Positions 21,200 through 34,308 of a stretch of 64,000 nt of DNA are shown in pieces; within the stretch, counting starts at the first letter, position 1, and each line of letters opens with the position of its first letter. Under the pieces are notes generated by a model. The model was given only the letters and a program-made list of their open reading frames with translations. It was not told the origin of the DNA and searched no databases. This stretch comes from Acanthaster planci (lineage: Eukaryota; Echinodermata; Asteroidea; Valvatida; Acanthasteridae), in the NCBI RefSeq assembly GCF_001949145.1, contig NW_019091366.1, positions 2,015,601-2,079,600 on the forward strand, given 5' to 3'. A program made the position numbers and the translations under genes.

Positions 21200-24100
21200 T
21201 TACACCAAAATTAAATGGTTGGACACTAACATCTGAAAACACACCAGTAAGTCTGTACACCAAAAGTCAAAGAACTGTTGCTTACAGATTTGGTTTTTTA
21301 ATGCATGCAAGAAAAGATGATTTCTGACAAGCACTTACAAGAAACGACATGCAAGCAATGTCCACCTTGTTTTCAGAGCTCTAAAACGTGGGTCTCAATC
21401 ACAGTCTTAATGTTACTAAGTTTCAATCTATCTCATTGCAGATGGCCACATGGTCATTTACTTGTGATACATGTATCTTGATCATAATCAAGGCTTAGGT
21501 GAAGCTACACATTGAAAAGGCTAACCCCGACACTCAGTGTGCAATAAACATAAATGAGATCTTCAGATCAACCTCTTGAAGTGCTTTCAACCTCTTTAAC
21601 TCAATAAACTCTGCCATCAGTAGAACAGGATTCCAGTAATTCAGGGACTGATTTCCCTTGGGAAGGAGGATTTGCAACACTAAAAAGAATGCAGCCAAGC
21701 TGATCGGTAGGTCAGAGCAAATGCATACTGTTGATTTCTATCTATCAAATCCATGATGATTTGACTTCCGGTGTAAGATTAACCATTAATTCCAGTCCAA
21801 GACTACCAAATGTGCATTTGCAGTCATGGGGCACAGGAATTATTTAAAGCTTAACGACAAAGACAAAGACTCTGGGGTATCAATCACTAACATAAAAAAA
21901 GGCTGAATGTATGCTGAGATTTTAGACACAAAAAGCCTCATACATGAACTTGTACAATGTAGGTGTTCACATATTCCTGGTTTACAACATATGCCAAATG
22001 TGACATTTTTTGCCTGTCGAAGTCTTTAATTTCTCATCTTTTACATTCTTAATGCTTTCCTTCCACATATCACTCTCCTGTATAGTAACAAGCAACAGAC
22101 GTGTTACTTAGCAACCAATGCATTCTGCTCCAGGGCAAAGATGTGACAAAAGTAAAAAACACACCATAAAAAATATTGTATGAACCTGTCTAGTTGAATG
22201 CAGGCACATGCACGTATAAAAGTATCTGCATGTTATTAATGCCTTCTTGCGAAGATGCTTGAGGGCGTACTGTGCAACTAACTGATCGATCTTTTCTTTT
22301 AGGGTCGGTAGTCTTTCCTCAGTCAGTAATCCCAGACAATGTCACCTTCAGCAAAAATACTTGTCATTTATCATTTGGTGTTCTTTGGAGGATGTCATGT
22401 CCAAGGGCTTACATTATAATTTGGGATGGATATCCCTGGTTGCTATGGGTATGATATGGAAATTATCCACAATCACTGCAGAAGACAGGACTATTAAGTT
22501 ACTCTAAGGTGTTGGGTTCTCCAATCTCCATCAAAAGAGGGCAGCATACCAGCTTCCTTCAAAGTCACAAAGCCTGTCCTGCTCCCATGGCAAGACTGAG
22601 CCAACTGATTTTGACAGTTTTGACACTTTGTGGAAGTTATCGGTAGCCACTTTTATTAGCTTAAGTTTAATCAAAAGAGTTGAAGCATAAAATGTGACAA
22701 ATGGATTAAACATCAATTTAACCAGCCCACAAGACAAATGCCCAATACTGAATGTTACTAATTCCATGCATCCTGAAGTTATATGTGTTTCCTAAAACTC
22801 TATTTCTTACACTTAATTCTAGGGAGAACCAACTCATCAATGAATTTTCCAGGAAGTGTGTCATAACTTCTAAGAAACCAATTATCAGGATTAAGCTCCT
22901 ACACTGGTTCAGCAACTTAAAAAGAAAATGAGCCACGGTGGGAAAACACATTTTTAACAGCTGAAGGAAAGGGGCTCCATCTTTGACAAGAACCCGGGGG
23001 GTATAGCCGCTGGCTCCCTACACCTGGCTTTATATGAATATACATGTACATGTACGGCCCCATCACATGTGAAAAGTACACACTGAAGGTAAAGGATTGC
23101 GAGGACCGTTATATTGTCATTTCCCACAGATCCAGGGGAATTTCTAAATGATCCAGGTATCAATAATGTTAGTCAGAATTAAATGCAGAATTTCCAAGCT
23201 GCAAAGACTTTCTAAAATGTTTTTCAGTTTGAAATGACACACAGGAGAAGGGAAAAAAAGAGGAAATCTTCTGGTCGTGCAGATGCAAAGATTTCCCTGA
23301 AGTTACATCCGTATGAGTCTGCTGACTGCAAGGCATTGTTCATATTTTGCTAAAAGAAGGGTAATCTATGGGGACTGTAGGTTATACCTTCGCTAATCTA
23401 CATCTGTCGTTTTTCATTACTGACATGCATGATCCCCTGTGGGCCAATCATCCACAGCATCCAGTCTGTCTTAATCAACATTGACAACTTCTCGGGCTCA
23501 GTAAGACAGAAAGTTGCATAGCGCCCTCTAGTGGCTGTACCTCCCAAACACAGCCATCCATGTGTAGAAGACTCGTGCTTACATGTTTTATAATGAAATG
23601 GGAATATTCAATCATTCTAATTTAATGTACAAAGAAAAATGCCCTGGTAAATAACACAGGTTTCAAAATTCTTTAAATCCACAGTGGGGGAAATATCTTG
23701 GCAGTGTGCCAATCATTTTGTAGCAAATTGGCATACATGAACTGACAAGTGTATTCTGAAGTACATAACCAATTTTGTTGACTGACTTGTGAATGTATGA
23801 TGTGGCAGACAGCAAAATTAAAACTGATGACCCTCATTTGTTTGATATTGTAGCAAGTGGCTTTTCATCAGGGTCAAATAAATCATTGGATTCATGACAC
23901 CAGAATCCACAATTATTATTTTTATAATAGCTTATCTGTTTGGTTACAACACAATGTACTACTAAATTTTTCATCAGGACTAAATACCCTGACAAGGAGC
24001 CACAAGCCAGCATAGAGCTCATCCACATGTTTAGTATGCTCAATTTAACATTCTGCTTTGCACCGTTATATTTCTGCTAGTTATACTTTGACCATTTCAA

Positions 24101-24770
24101 GAAACAAATTCTAACATCTCAGTTTCGACTGAAATCATGACCCCTCCAAAATACCTTCAGAAAATGACAATGTCCCATTTACAACCAGATCGTGTAATGG
24201 TCAACCAATGAAAACAAATGTACCTCTTCCTTTGCTGACAATGAGAGACTCATGTACAACTCGAATGTGACCACATGGAAATTAAATTCATTGTCACATC
24301 TACAATTTCACATAATCACATGACAATGATGGAAACAATAGACCTAAAAAATTGATTACTCTCCAACGTCTAAGCTCTGAAAACTGTGTCAAATTATTAA
24401 TCCTTAATCAGGGGGTTATGACAGTCTTTACTCCTGAAAAATAATTACATGTACTTGTGTCACTGGAGAACTGTGCCCAACCCCAACATCTGTCGTCCAC
24501 TGTCAATATTTAAACAGAAACCTAATACATTATTGTTGTCACGTTCTTGCTTGTCTACCTGAATAGGCTGTTCAATGTGGCCCACAGGGCAAAATTCCCC
24601 AGCACACAATTGTGATTGTGAGCTCTCACGAAAGTGTTTTCCAATGAAGACAGGATAAAGTTTACAGTCCTTCTCTTCCCACAGATTGGGAAGAGAAGGA
24701 AAATATTTGTTCACAAAGCTAAAATCCTACGGAATCAACACTTTAAACAGAACAAAATGATTTGGTAGCC
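21200..24770. other. No gene seen; one CTCF-like motif
   Basis: AT-rich, no supported exon except chance splice-like pairs (for example an open stretch after a good acceptor at 22322). A TATAAAAG lies near 22214 and a CTCF-like motif at 23520-23534. Nothing else stands out. Confidence 0.45.
23520..23534 (-). promoter_or_regulatory. CTCF-like motif
   Basis: The reverse complement reads CCACTAGAGGGCGCT, matching the core of the CTCF binding consensus conserved across bilaterians. The same word also occurs in some transposons, so occupancy is not implied. Confidence 0.4.
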
Positions 24771-24863
24771 ATTGGCTCCCAATGGGGAAAAATCTAGGTG
24801 CCAGCACTTTTATGAACTTAAGTAATCAATTGGCCCCTAAAGGGGAAAAAAATGTCACCAGCA
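24771..24863. repeat. Direct repeat, period 58 bp
   Basis: attggctcccaatggggaaa at 24771 recurs, diverged, as attggcccctaaaggggaaa at 24829, both followed by a few bases and ccagca. The first copy also holds a small inverted repeat, CCATTGG/CCAATGG. Confidence 0.65.
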
Positions 24864-24891
24864 AAAAAGGCAGCAATAACCTTTGGCAGTA

Positions 24892-25060
24892 AAACGTACG
24901 TACAATTCGTACATGTAATAATAAACATGGTAAGTTCAACTTGATAACTTACTTGTTGTCAGTGTGTCTTTTCTTGGGTGAGACTTGTACTAGTACTAAT
25001 CGCCACATGCACTGAATATTCATGAACGTACGTACACACACGGTCCTATTATAAAGCTTA
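24892..25060. other. CGTACGTAC-rich patch
   Basis: CGTACGTAC occurs at about 24895 and again near 25026, with TACATGTA and GAATATTCATG between. These are clustered short palindromes without a known role. Confidence 0.4.
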
Positions 25061-25367
25061 CAGTGTGCGCTGTACATGTATCACGATCACATGCACGATC
25101 TACATGGGCTGGGTACGAGTCAGTGTTTGTTGCATGGCGCTGTATATATGGACACCAGGGCTATTTTCTACACCATGGCTTGGACTCCATTGTTTGCTGC
25201 GGCGTAAATGAAGCTCAAAATAGAATTCATTCTGGAATTAAAGGGTGTCGCTGTGATACAGAGTATATCAGAAATAGTGCAGACAGGGTGTCCTGCGACA
25301 CACTGAAACCACAGGTCTCGTGATGTCCATGGCTGAAACCCCTTAGCGAGGACCCCGATTACCTCAG

Positions 25368-25550
25368 TGGATTGACCTCATGAATAATTATAAAACAGCG
25401 CATATACACTGTATGTATGATACGTTCATTGTACATATACATCTGCTTGGGTTAAGATAATCATTACATCACCAGATTGACCTCATGAATAATAATTACA
25501 AAACTGTTGCCACGCCCGTATAGTATATGATATTCACGTTGTGTGGTGTG
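25368..25550. repeat. Diverged tandem duplication, period about 105 bp
   Basis: gattgacctcatgaataat occurs at about 25370 and again at 25475, and the 60-70 bases after each (catatacactgtatgtatga against ccgtatagtatatgatattc) align imperfectly. The 105-base spacing equals one unit, so this is a two-copy tandem array. Confidence 0.7.
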
Positions 25551-26180
25551 TATGTTTAGGGCCGGGTCATGATTCCAAGGTATGGATGGACGATGTAAAC
25601 ACAGAGTATTTACACCATTAATGATGTGATTTGCACCGTCATTTATACCTTCACAGAATGAATTTTGAGTACACAATCATTGCTTTATGATTTTTATGCA
25701 TAATCAAAATTGTTCAGGTAAATTTTTGTATGTATCTTAGGTCGCAAATGGTGACTGTATTGTGAAAACATGATTGCATTGGTAAAAATGTGGTGGCATT
25801 TATGACTGATTTAGGCACTATTTGTAGCGTTGTAAGGAAGTGTTATAGATAACTGGTTCCTAGCCGAGTTTTGCTGAAACCACTGCAGATGCAGGAAAGT
25901 TGATCCACCGGGTATTTCAGGATCATTCCAGCAAGCACTTGGTTGGCTGGACCATGACACAATGGCTTAAACATTTGCACAAACACATTTTCCAAAGTTC
26001 AGATGGCATTTCCATACTGCATAACAATGTCAAGTTGAAGCATTCAATGCTTTGCAACAACTTGTTCAAGTTGACTTGTAGTGGCATTTAGACAAAGTCA
26101 GTTGAATTCTCACTTCCCACATGCGGCACTTTGATACAATCAACCAAATGTAATATTACCTGTTAGGGTGAGAGAGACAA

Positions 26181-26425
26181 GGGCCGTTTTCCAGTACTCA
26201 ACTTGGGCTCCGTCTCAGGCTTCAACTGTTTTGTTTTACTGCCTGACTTTGAAGCTGTAAGCGCAGTAATTAGTCTAATAGTGCCACAAAACTTCAAATA
26301 AGATGCAAGAGAGCAAAAACTTACAGTAATCCAATTTGATTTAAACGCTTCAGGCCTACAATCGGGGATTGGTTTCGGGGTCGAAGCCTGAGACGGAGCC
26401 CAAGTTGAGTATTGGAAAACGGCCC
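26181..26425. mobile_element. 245-bp MITE with 43-bp terminal inverted repeats
   Basis: The left arm (26181-26223) starts GGGCCGTTTTCCAGTACTCA and the right arm (26383-26425) is its reverse complement with a single clear mismatch (ccagtact against ccaatact). The interior of about 160 bases is noncoding and AT-rich. Length, tight arms and lack of coding capacity define a MITE. No convincing target-site duplication flanks it (gagagacaa and aggttcaat), so the superfamily is not assigned. The near-identity of the arms suggests a comparatively recent insertion. Confidence 0.9.
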
Positions 26426-26429
26426 AGGT

Positions 26430-29400
26430 TCAATAGGTTATTTACACCTTCAGAATTTCAGGAGGTGGTAACTCCCACAACGAAATAGAAAGTAGCATAG
26501 ATTTGAGCAGAGTCAGTTCTAAGAAATGAATGGATGATAATGACTAAACAATAAATAAAGAAATAATAAGGTTAAACATGGATATGAAGCTACAAAGAAT
26601 TGCCAGAACATAAACAAAATGAATTCCGTCAAACTACAATGACGGCAGCAGCTTGTAATGACGGAGAGTAATTACAACAACAAACTGTGACCACCGTAGT
26701 GACGTCAATTGCTGCTTGACATGGGCATCCATGCTTAACTGAGGTAGTAAGCTACCACTAGATGTGAGCTCACGTTAAATTGAAAAGAAAAGCTAGAGCA
26801 TACATAAAAGAGACACAACTCAGATTATGGAGCTTTCCAAAATACAGCAATCTTTTACGAGTGTCTACTTTTGTTATTTTACTCAGAATTTTTATGGAGG
26901 GGAAGTACGGTAGTAAGACATTGAAGCAAACACTGCAAAGAGATAGTGTTGGAGACTCCAATGGAATGTGCTGAATTCTAGATCACAGACATGATGGAAT
27001 CAAGATGAAGGTTGGAGCATCATTGTAAATTGGCAACTTGAGTGGTCGGAATGAAAAGGAATCCCTGCTAACTTTCAAGAATGCTCACCCTAACTCTCTG
27101 GGCAGGGTGGAAAATTAAATTGAAAGTGTGAGGATTTAGCCCATTTAGGCCCATGTCCATGTACTTGATCCTGTTTCCTAAAGCAAGGAGTCACATCTGC
27201 AAGGACCAATCACAGTGCAGACCTGTTGATAAGGTTCAGTTCTTACTCCACTCCTCAACCAACCACAGGAAAATGGAGAGAAGCTGAATTAGCTCCATAT
27301 TCATGCTTCATGCTCTCATAACCAGTGTACGTCAAAGCTGAATGAGCAGAGATGTCGGAACAGCCGCACTGCTGTCATTTGCACAACTGTTTCCCCTGTG
27401 ACTTTCTGAATGCATGTGCATGCTCTTTCAAGATTAAAGGGTGTGAGGAAGGGATCAGTAGTGTCTCCAAGATGTACAGAAGATGGGGGATTCGCGTGCC
27501 ATACAATCATGTTGAAAAAAAATCATGATTACTTCTTGGGACTGGCCGCTGTAAAACAGGAAACTCTGGTGAGATACACTGTATGAACTACAAAAGTGCT
27601 TTTGTGTTTCTCCATCAAACTATCCTGGTCATCTTCAGGGAAATTAATGGTACTGTACATGTACGTGGATAGTTGGCGATGACAGTGTATTTGCACTTGA
27701 TTATGATACAGCATTTTCCGGTGGGAAAAAAGAGCAAGAAGGTGATCCTGGTGTGAACGTAAAAATGCATCTTGCTCAAAGCAACAGGACTAACGTAAAC
27801 CTGAACCTCATATAGTCGTTTATCATCCAATATTTGGAGGATTCAGGAGACTGTTAAGGATATTAAAGTCTTCATAGACCACTCTCAATTTTGCCAACGA
27901 CATGTAAGGGCAGCTAAAGTTTGCAGAAATATCTCCCATTGGTTGGTTTTCAATTTTTCCTCTGATTCGCTCAAAATGGACATTTGTCCCAATAATTTTT
28001 AACTAAGGTTGTATTTTCATTTAGTATTTACATATGATTATTTGGAGTTCTGGGATTTTTAGCACTTTGTGAATTATACACTTCTGTACTGATGGCCCCC
28101 CACAGTTTTAGCCGCTACTTGCTGGAAAAACATGACAAGTGACATCAAAAGAGCAGACCTACATGTACACAGGAAAATGTGGATTTTAGTGTAAATAGAA
28201 GAGATCAGCACCTGAGCGATTTTATTGAAGTTGCCATTCCACAGTGAAGTGCTACATGTTGGTGACATGATCAACAATGCTCACAAGACCTTGGCCCTCC
28301 TGCTGTTTACATCTACATGTACCTGGCATTGAAAGCACAACACAAATCTCCAACAGTACAAACAGTGGCCCACTGCAGACCCAGAAAAATATGCAACTTC
28401 TCACAAATTGGATAACAGACCAGCAAATATTTGAATGTCAAAACTTCAATCCAATTCTGCATACCGGTGCCATACAAATGCGCACACAAATTAGAGTTAA
28501 GGGCGGTGTCCGATAACTCTGAATGGTAATCAATCAGAAACCCATGTCCACTTTGCGGCAGTCCTCAAATTTGTCTCAGCATTTCTGGATTTATCGTGGT
28601 ATACTCCACCAGTAATCCAATAAACATCCAATATATATTTATCTGCCACTCTAATTTCAATGCGGACCTCTCAAACCTAACTGCCCACAGAATTTTATGG
28701 CACTCCCGGGGAGAATGATTGTAGCTGACAAGCTCCGTCCAACATAATAACTGGACAAGTTATGAAATTACATTCTAGGGAAACTGATTGCACTGAGATT
28801 ATGCTATCTATCAGACCGACATCCAGGACCACATGACATGAGAAAGCTGCTTGGTTGTTGAGCAAAAAATAGCCAACGATGGAGATCGATGAAGTTCCTA
28901 TCCTCTTAAGACAGATTTAAATAGTTTGCCCCATTTCTTAAAGACCTACTTTTTAGATTGTGGAAAATATGGAATTACAAAATTACACAGAGGTACATGT
29001 ACAAGTAAAGTTGGCATGGGGTAAATTTCTTGATTATACTTCTATTGTAATGTCAGCACTGAAGGGTTTGCCAAATGAGGACTGTCCAGAAAACTGATTG
29101 TTTTGGTGAGCTGTTTAAGAACAGATTATTTTCTCAACTTGTGAACCACTTCCACCTCAGACGAATCTATAGATTATGAATAGCACACAGTAACCAACAT
29201 TTCCTGAACTTAAAAATTCTCTGATTTTCCTGGAGTTCTCCCTGGTGAATATTCAAAATCTCAGGATAATTATTTCTTTCCTTCCTGGGAAAGTGCCACC
29301 ACAGCAAATCGTCCGGTAGATACATGTATGCGGTTTGGGCACGAGACCAAAATGTGACAGCTGACCACATTCTGTTTTGGGTCAAATTCAAATACCAGAC

Positions 29401-31550
29401 TTTCCCTAATTTGACATAATTTCCTTGAATTCTCTGACTGGACAAAGGGGAATCCTTGTCTAGTCTAGGTAAATACATCTACATGTGTAGTCTAGTCCTA
29501 CCTCAAAAAGTAATACTCAGTTCCAACAAAGATCAGATAAAAGAATACCAAAATGAACCAAGTTTACACAAAATGACTCACCATGGCGGAAAACTGTCAA
29601 CATCTTCCCAAAATGGTTGAGTTGGGAAGGCTTATTCACATGTGTAAGGTACATGTAATAGGACTACAGTCCTCAATGACAGTCTGGTCTATAATGGCTC
29701 ATCAGCTAACCAGACTATCTCTTAACACCGGTATATTCATTAGCTTCTTCAATTAGGCGTACCCAGGCACGAATTGGTCATAATAAAATCATTAGACTCT
29801 ACTTTAATGACAACTGGGCAAGCTCGGCAATATTCGTCAGACAACTTTCACATTAATGTTGCAGAGGAAATGTCAGACTATTGCTTTCAGTTGTGAGGAC
29901 ATGTATATGCAGGCCTCGGTGGACATTAATTTTTCAAACAAGCAAATGAATGGAGGGGGGATTTCACTGACAATTTATCAAAATCATTCATATTTCACGC
30001 TAAAACTTCCATTACTTGACAGAATCCATGGACAAATGATGGCCATCTGTCAACAGATGTATTCTTGGGTGTTCATTCCAACGACAAAAAACACATTCCG
30101 TATCATCAACCGTGAAAATAATTTCACTTATATAGAACACTTTACACTGGATAGTTATCAAGCGACATAAAATATGAACAAAAAACCTAAAAAAATGAGA
30201 GACACAGTTTAAAAGAAAAGGAGAAATTTCAAAATATTTTCCCTCAAACATCCTGCTGAATTTTTCATTTCAATAAGAGTAACATTACAGCCCTTAAAAA
30301 TGTTTAAGACATTATATTGTTTCTATATACAAACACTAAGAAAAGTCCAATTTTCTTGCAGATAGCTTATGCTTTTGACAAACACTGAAATGTCAAAAGC
30401 TCCAGATGAAATATCAGGATCTATACATGTACATGTAACTCCTTAGAACAAATGTGATTTTCTCAGGTTAACTCGACACACTGCAGAGCATCACACTGTT
30501 ACAATGTTAGTATATTTAACGTCAACACTATTTGCCTAAAATACCAATAATTCCACCTGAACAAGTGTTCTTCATGAAGGAATCCATCTACTCAGAGCAA
30601 ACAGCGCTGTGGTCGGGAGGATAAAGTGAGAGTAATGGTAGATTGATGGATGTTGTGAATTCAAGCTGCAGAATCGAATCCTATCCAGGCAACCTTGCAT
30701 GTGTTTCTTCATCAGGGATCACTGCTTCAATGTTGTTATCTTGGTTGACAATAATGCTCCATCCTGTCACAGCTGAGTAGTGACTGGGACAAAACTGATG
30801 CAATCGATACTGACAATGCTGCAAGGGCTTGAGATTATGGAGACACTGATCGCCAAAAGTCAGACACAGTCTCTTGGTCCTTGAACGGGCACTACTGTGA
30901 GAATTAGGTAGGAACTCTACCTGAAAGTACTACTAGCCTTGTCAAAACCTGCTAGATACATGTATATGACCAACATAAACAGGTGGAATTGCACCAGGCA
31001 ATCCAACATTCATCAGTTGTTACTTTAAGTTCCATTAATGGATTGAAATTTGTGGCTTATTAAAATCCTAATCCTGGACCTCATAAAATACGCCCAGACT
31101 AACCAGAGGCTTCCTCCATTCCCAATCATTCCCTGGCTTTCCAATGAATAATAAATCACACTTAAGTGCTAACACTTGGAGAGGCTGTTTGGTAACGAGG
31201 GGGGTGGGGGGATTGTTACTGAGGCCAGACTGCATCAACTCCTCAAGAATCACTTTTACAAACGGCTGGGGGAATGCTTCAGTTGACTGAATCTCATGAA
31301 CACAAATTAAAAATTAAAGTTGGATTGAAATTGAAAAGAAGGGTACGGCAGGGAATTCTGAAAGGGGAGAAGACCTAGGCAAGTGTAACATGTACTTTAC
31401 GGGCACCACAGCCAGACAAATGAATCTCCTATGTGCTCATCTAAAATTTAACTACGGGTGTAAATTTCATCCCTCTAAAAAGATTCTTCACACTTAGTGA
31501 ATAACCTCTAAAAGTTTTGCTACTTTGACGTCAGCCACAGGAGGTACATG
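26430..31550. other. No gene seen
   Basis: No supported exon. Notable items are a full CRE palindrome TGACGTCA at 26700-26707, TACATGTA repeats, and the second copy of the dispersed repeat (separate entry). The let-7-like string near 26740 is discussed among rejected items. Confidence 0.45.
29190..29450 (+). repeat. Diverged dispersed repeat, copy 2
   Basis: Shares the ordered phrases described for 1745-1990, in the same orientation, about 27 kb away. It includes tctcaggataattattt and gacagctgaccaca. A 103-codon minus-strand frame over it is probably a by-product. Confidence 0.5.
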
Positions 31551-31555
31551 TATAT

Positions 31556-31700
31556 AGAGTACTGAAGTGTAACGTCATTTAGAACCAGTAAATGCCATAC
31601 AAACGAATGGAGAATGCGCGAGTTGGTTCATGAGCTGGTTCTCACACTAATGACTTTTACACACAAGATTGTGCGTGTGATGTAATCACTTCAGTACTCT
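31556..31700. mobile_element. 145-bp foldback element
   Basis: AGAGTACTGAAGTG at 31556-31569 is perfectly inverted at 31687-31700. Further in, gtcattt-agaaccag on the left pairs imperfectly with the reverse complement of ctggttctcacactaatgac on the right, so the arms extend about 50 bases with a small loop. It is noncoding and compatible with a decayed MITE. Flanks give no clear target duplication. Confidence 0.7.
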
Positions 31701-32764
31701 GTAAGGACAGTCAAGAGAAATAGCCTGTGCGACGAGATATGGGAGAGATTTCCTATGACAGATACACTCCTAAAATCAACAGCACAAATGCATGGATTTT
31801 GATTCCTTTCTGCTGAAATTTTAGTGGGGGATACACATTCTGTTTATGAGACCATGACTGGGCTTGTTACCTTGTTCTTTGAGCCAACAGGCTGTGGACA
31901 TTTTATAAAAACTATATGACACAAGCAGAGAAAAGTGTCCATTTTGTGTTTTTTTCATGACAAACTGAATGCTCAGAGGCAAGTTATGAAGAAGCAGTAT
32001 AGACCAAAGTTAGTTTTGGCGGTGGAACAAATGACATGTTTTGTAAATTTCCTGTGTTTTTGAAACAAATGTAAACATGAATGAATCTGTGTACAACGAT
32101 TGAAACGATTCAAAGCTCTGTTTCTCTTTTTTTTTTTAAGAAACGGGAATAGTACAAGTAGAATATCAAACAATTACTCAACTAATGTGGTTGGCTGAAA
32201 GTCAGTCATGTGACAATGATGAATGGAGATCTCATGGTCATCGGAAGACACAACTTCACTAAGGCAGTTACAAACATTCTGATTAATCAATCAAGTAAAG
32301 TCAACCGCAAGATCAGTGAGACATCCACTGCCCAATTAACCAATATTGGCCTTCACAGACATCCAGCTTTGTGTCATGAAACACTACATTACTGGGGAAA
32401 GTAATTGGATTAGTGACCAGCTGTAATGTAGTTATGTGGCAATGTTTTCTAAGTTCTGGTTATAAGGAACAAACAATTTGTTTGGAAGACCACTCCTCAC
32501 AAAAGCCCCTGAATGAAAACTTTCCATAAAAAAGGATGGCTCATGAGCTGCTGCCAAATACAAATTACTTCCATTGAACCTACTCAAAAAAGAAACAACA
32601 AAAAATCCCACTGACACAGAGACGATTACTTCAATTATATGGACTATTTCTTACTTGTACTTTTTCTTCTTTCAGATTTTCTCATGCACAGTTACAAAAC
32701 AAAATTGCGGACATTTCAATTCAGCAACCATTTCTACCATCAAAATAAGCTTTCCCACAACTAT

Positions 32765-32986
32765 TCACTCACTTTGATGACCTTGCTGGAACATACGGCG
32801 GCGAATTCCAAGGAGAACATCTTGCACTGTCCTACGCCGATTTACCTTTCCACTGAGAAAATCTTGCATCGACTTGCCTCGACTATTCACCCTCCTACCA
32901 GAGGCAGATGAGACCATACTCTGCATATTGGGATGGTGGTGGGTCACAGACAGCAGCGGAATGTATCCAACTTTGCTCTCAACCAA
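32765..32986 (-). CDS. Candidate exon (minus)
   Basis: A minus-strand frame of about 73 codons contains a coding-like core beginning SASGRRVNSRGKSMQDFLSG and continuing basic residues. The acceptor catcccaatatgcag would open it at about 32924, and two donors are available, GGAAAG|GTAAAT near 32847 and ATCAAA|GTGAGT near 32772. The local sequence is GC-richer than its neighbours. It directly abuts the 78-bp minisatellite on its upstream side. No family is recognised, and the presence of two alternative donors shows how permissive these signals are. Confidence 0.22.
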   Translation of the reverse strand: MVESKVGYIPLLSVTHHHPNMQSMVSSASGRRVNSRGKSMQDFLSGKVNRRRTVQDVLLGIRRRMFQQGHQSE

Positions 32987-33357
32987 GGTAGTTTGTAGAA
33001 AGTCACTTCAATCTCAGCACACAGCCAATATTCAGAACATCTGCCTAACTTTGCCCTCAATCAAGGTAGTTTGTAGAAAGTCACTTCAATCTAAGCATAC
33101 AGCCGATATTCAGAACATCTACTCAACTTTGCTCTCAATCAAGGTAGTTTGTAGAAAATCACTTCAATCTAAGCATAAAGCCAATATTCAGAACATCTAC
33201 TCAACTTTGCTCTCAATCAAGGTTGTTTGTAGAAATGTCCAGTCAATTTCTCCACACAGATGATGTTCATAATGTCTACCCAACTTTGTCCTCAATCAAG
33301 GTAGTTTGTAGAAATGTCCAGTCAATTGCAGCAGCGAGCTGATGTTCAGTACATACT
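32967..33357. repeat. 78-bp minisatellite, about 4.7 copies
   Basis: The landmark aaggtagtttgtagaaa starts units at 32985, 33063, 33141, 33219 and 33298, giving spacings of 78, 78, 78 and 79. Because 78 is divisible by three, the first three copies keep a plus-strand frame open (repeating SLQSKHTADIQNIYSTLLSI-like 26-residue units), producing a 129-codon frame that is a product of the array. The last two copies share an agaaatgtccagtcaatt variant and carry the one-base change in length. Confidence 0.93.
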
Positions 33358-33869
33358 TGATAGACTGGGCCAGCTAACTCGTCTCTTTAGAGTTTTTTTT
33401 TAGAAAAAGTTGGTAAGTTCAGTTCAACGTGGGGTTGGTCCACACAGTCAACACCCATAAACCCAGTGCCAGCAATCTTGTGATGTTTGATTTGATTTCA
33501 AACACAAGTCTAGAGTGATGGAACAAAGTCACAGAGTGAAAAAGGGTGTTTGGGGTGTTCCAACAATTTGGGCAAATTTTCTGGCATTCAGTGAAGTCCC
33601 CGTTATCATGCAAGGTCATTTACAACAAGAAAAACAGAGAAATGGACTATTGTATTTTGCAAAGTACAAGTGTTTTGTGCTACCAGAGGGAAAGCCACTC
33701 TTCTGCGGCATGGAACATGCAGTGACCCATGCAAGTTCTTTATGCAACAAAGCAGCCGAGAACTTGAATGGCTTGAACAGTAGCCAATATGTGCGGACAA
33801 CCGTAGTCCAAAAAAAAACACACTTTCATGGGTCTGGGCCATACTTTGCACAAGACTCAAACTTAAAGG

Positions 33870-34230
33870 CAATGTATAGGATTTGCAAGATCTCAAAAAT
33901 GCGAGTGTTGAATTATCTTTAAATATCTTACTATAAAATAAGTGCATAATAGTGTCTGACAATCTATAAAATCTTACCACCAGGAATGCTGTCATTTTCG
34001 AGAAAAAAGAAATTGTATGTTATTCAGCACGATCTTTGAAAAATACAATTCGTTCAAATACCACAAGCGTTAACGGACACAACGAAAATGTGTGTGAAGC
34101 AATGAGCTGTTGGAAGAGTAACATAAGAAACTGCCAACATGCCTTTGGTAAGCCGAAACTCACTGTTAACTTAGAGGAACCAGGAAATAAAAATATTTTT
34201 ATAAATTTTACTAAAAACCCTTGAAATTGC
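33870..34230 (+). mobile_element. Possible DNA-transposon remnant
   Basis: TTAAAGGCAATGTATAGG at 33866-33883 resembles the TTAAAGGCA-type tips of small DNA transposons that are common in marine invertebrates. A matching opposite end is not visible, so this is a one-ended and weak call. Confidence 0.25.
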
Positions 34231-34308
34231 ATTTGTGAGTTTCAATTAACCTCATTTTGAATTTTTGTTTTGCAATTTTAACCCATTTTGATGCTTTTTT
34301 TGGTTTTT

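Noticed and set aside
22323-22447. Open segment after a good acceptor on the plus strand
   Set aside because: The donor GTATGA is weak and the predicted peptide is unusually rich in Trp and Ile; judged to be chance.
26739-26758. let-7-like string TGAGGTAGTA
   Set aside because: Only the first ten bases match; what follows (agctaccact) differs from let-7 and no precursor-length hairpin surrounds it, only a 5-base stem.
32874-33263. 129-codon frame with 26-residue repeats
   Set aside because: Explained by the 78-bp minisatellite, whose unit is divisible by three; the 79-base last unit breaks the frame.
33606-33995. 129-codon minus-strand frame
   Set aside because: Overlaps a 135-codon plus frame over the same bases, neither with coding periodicity; mutual shadows.
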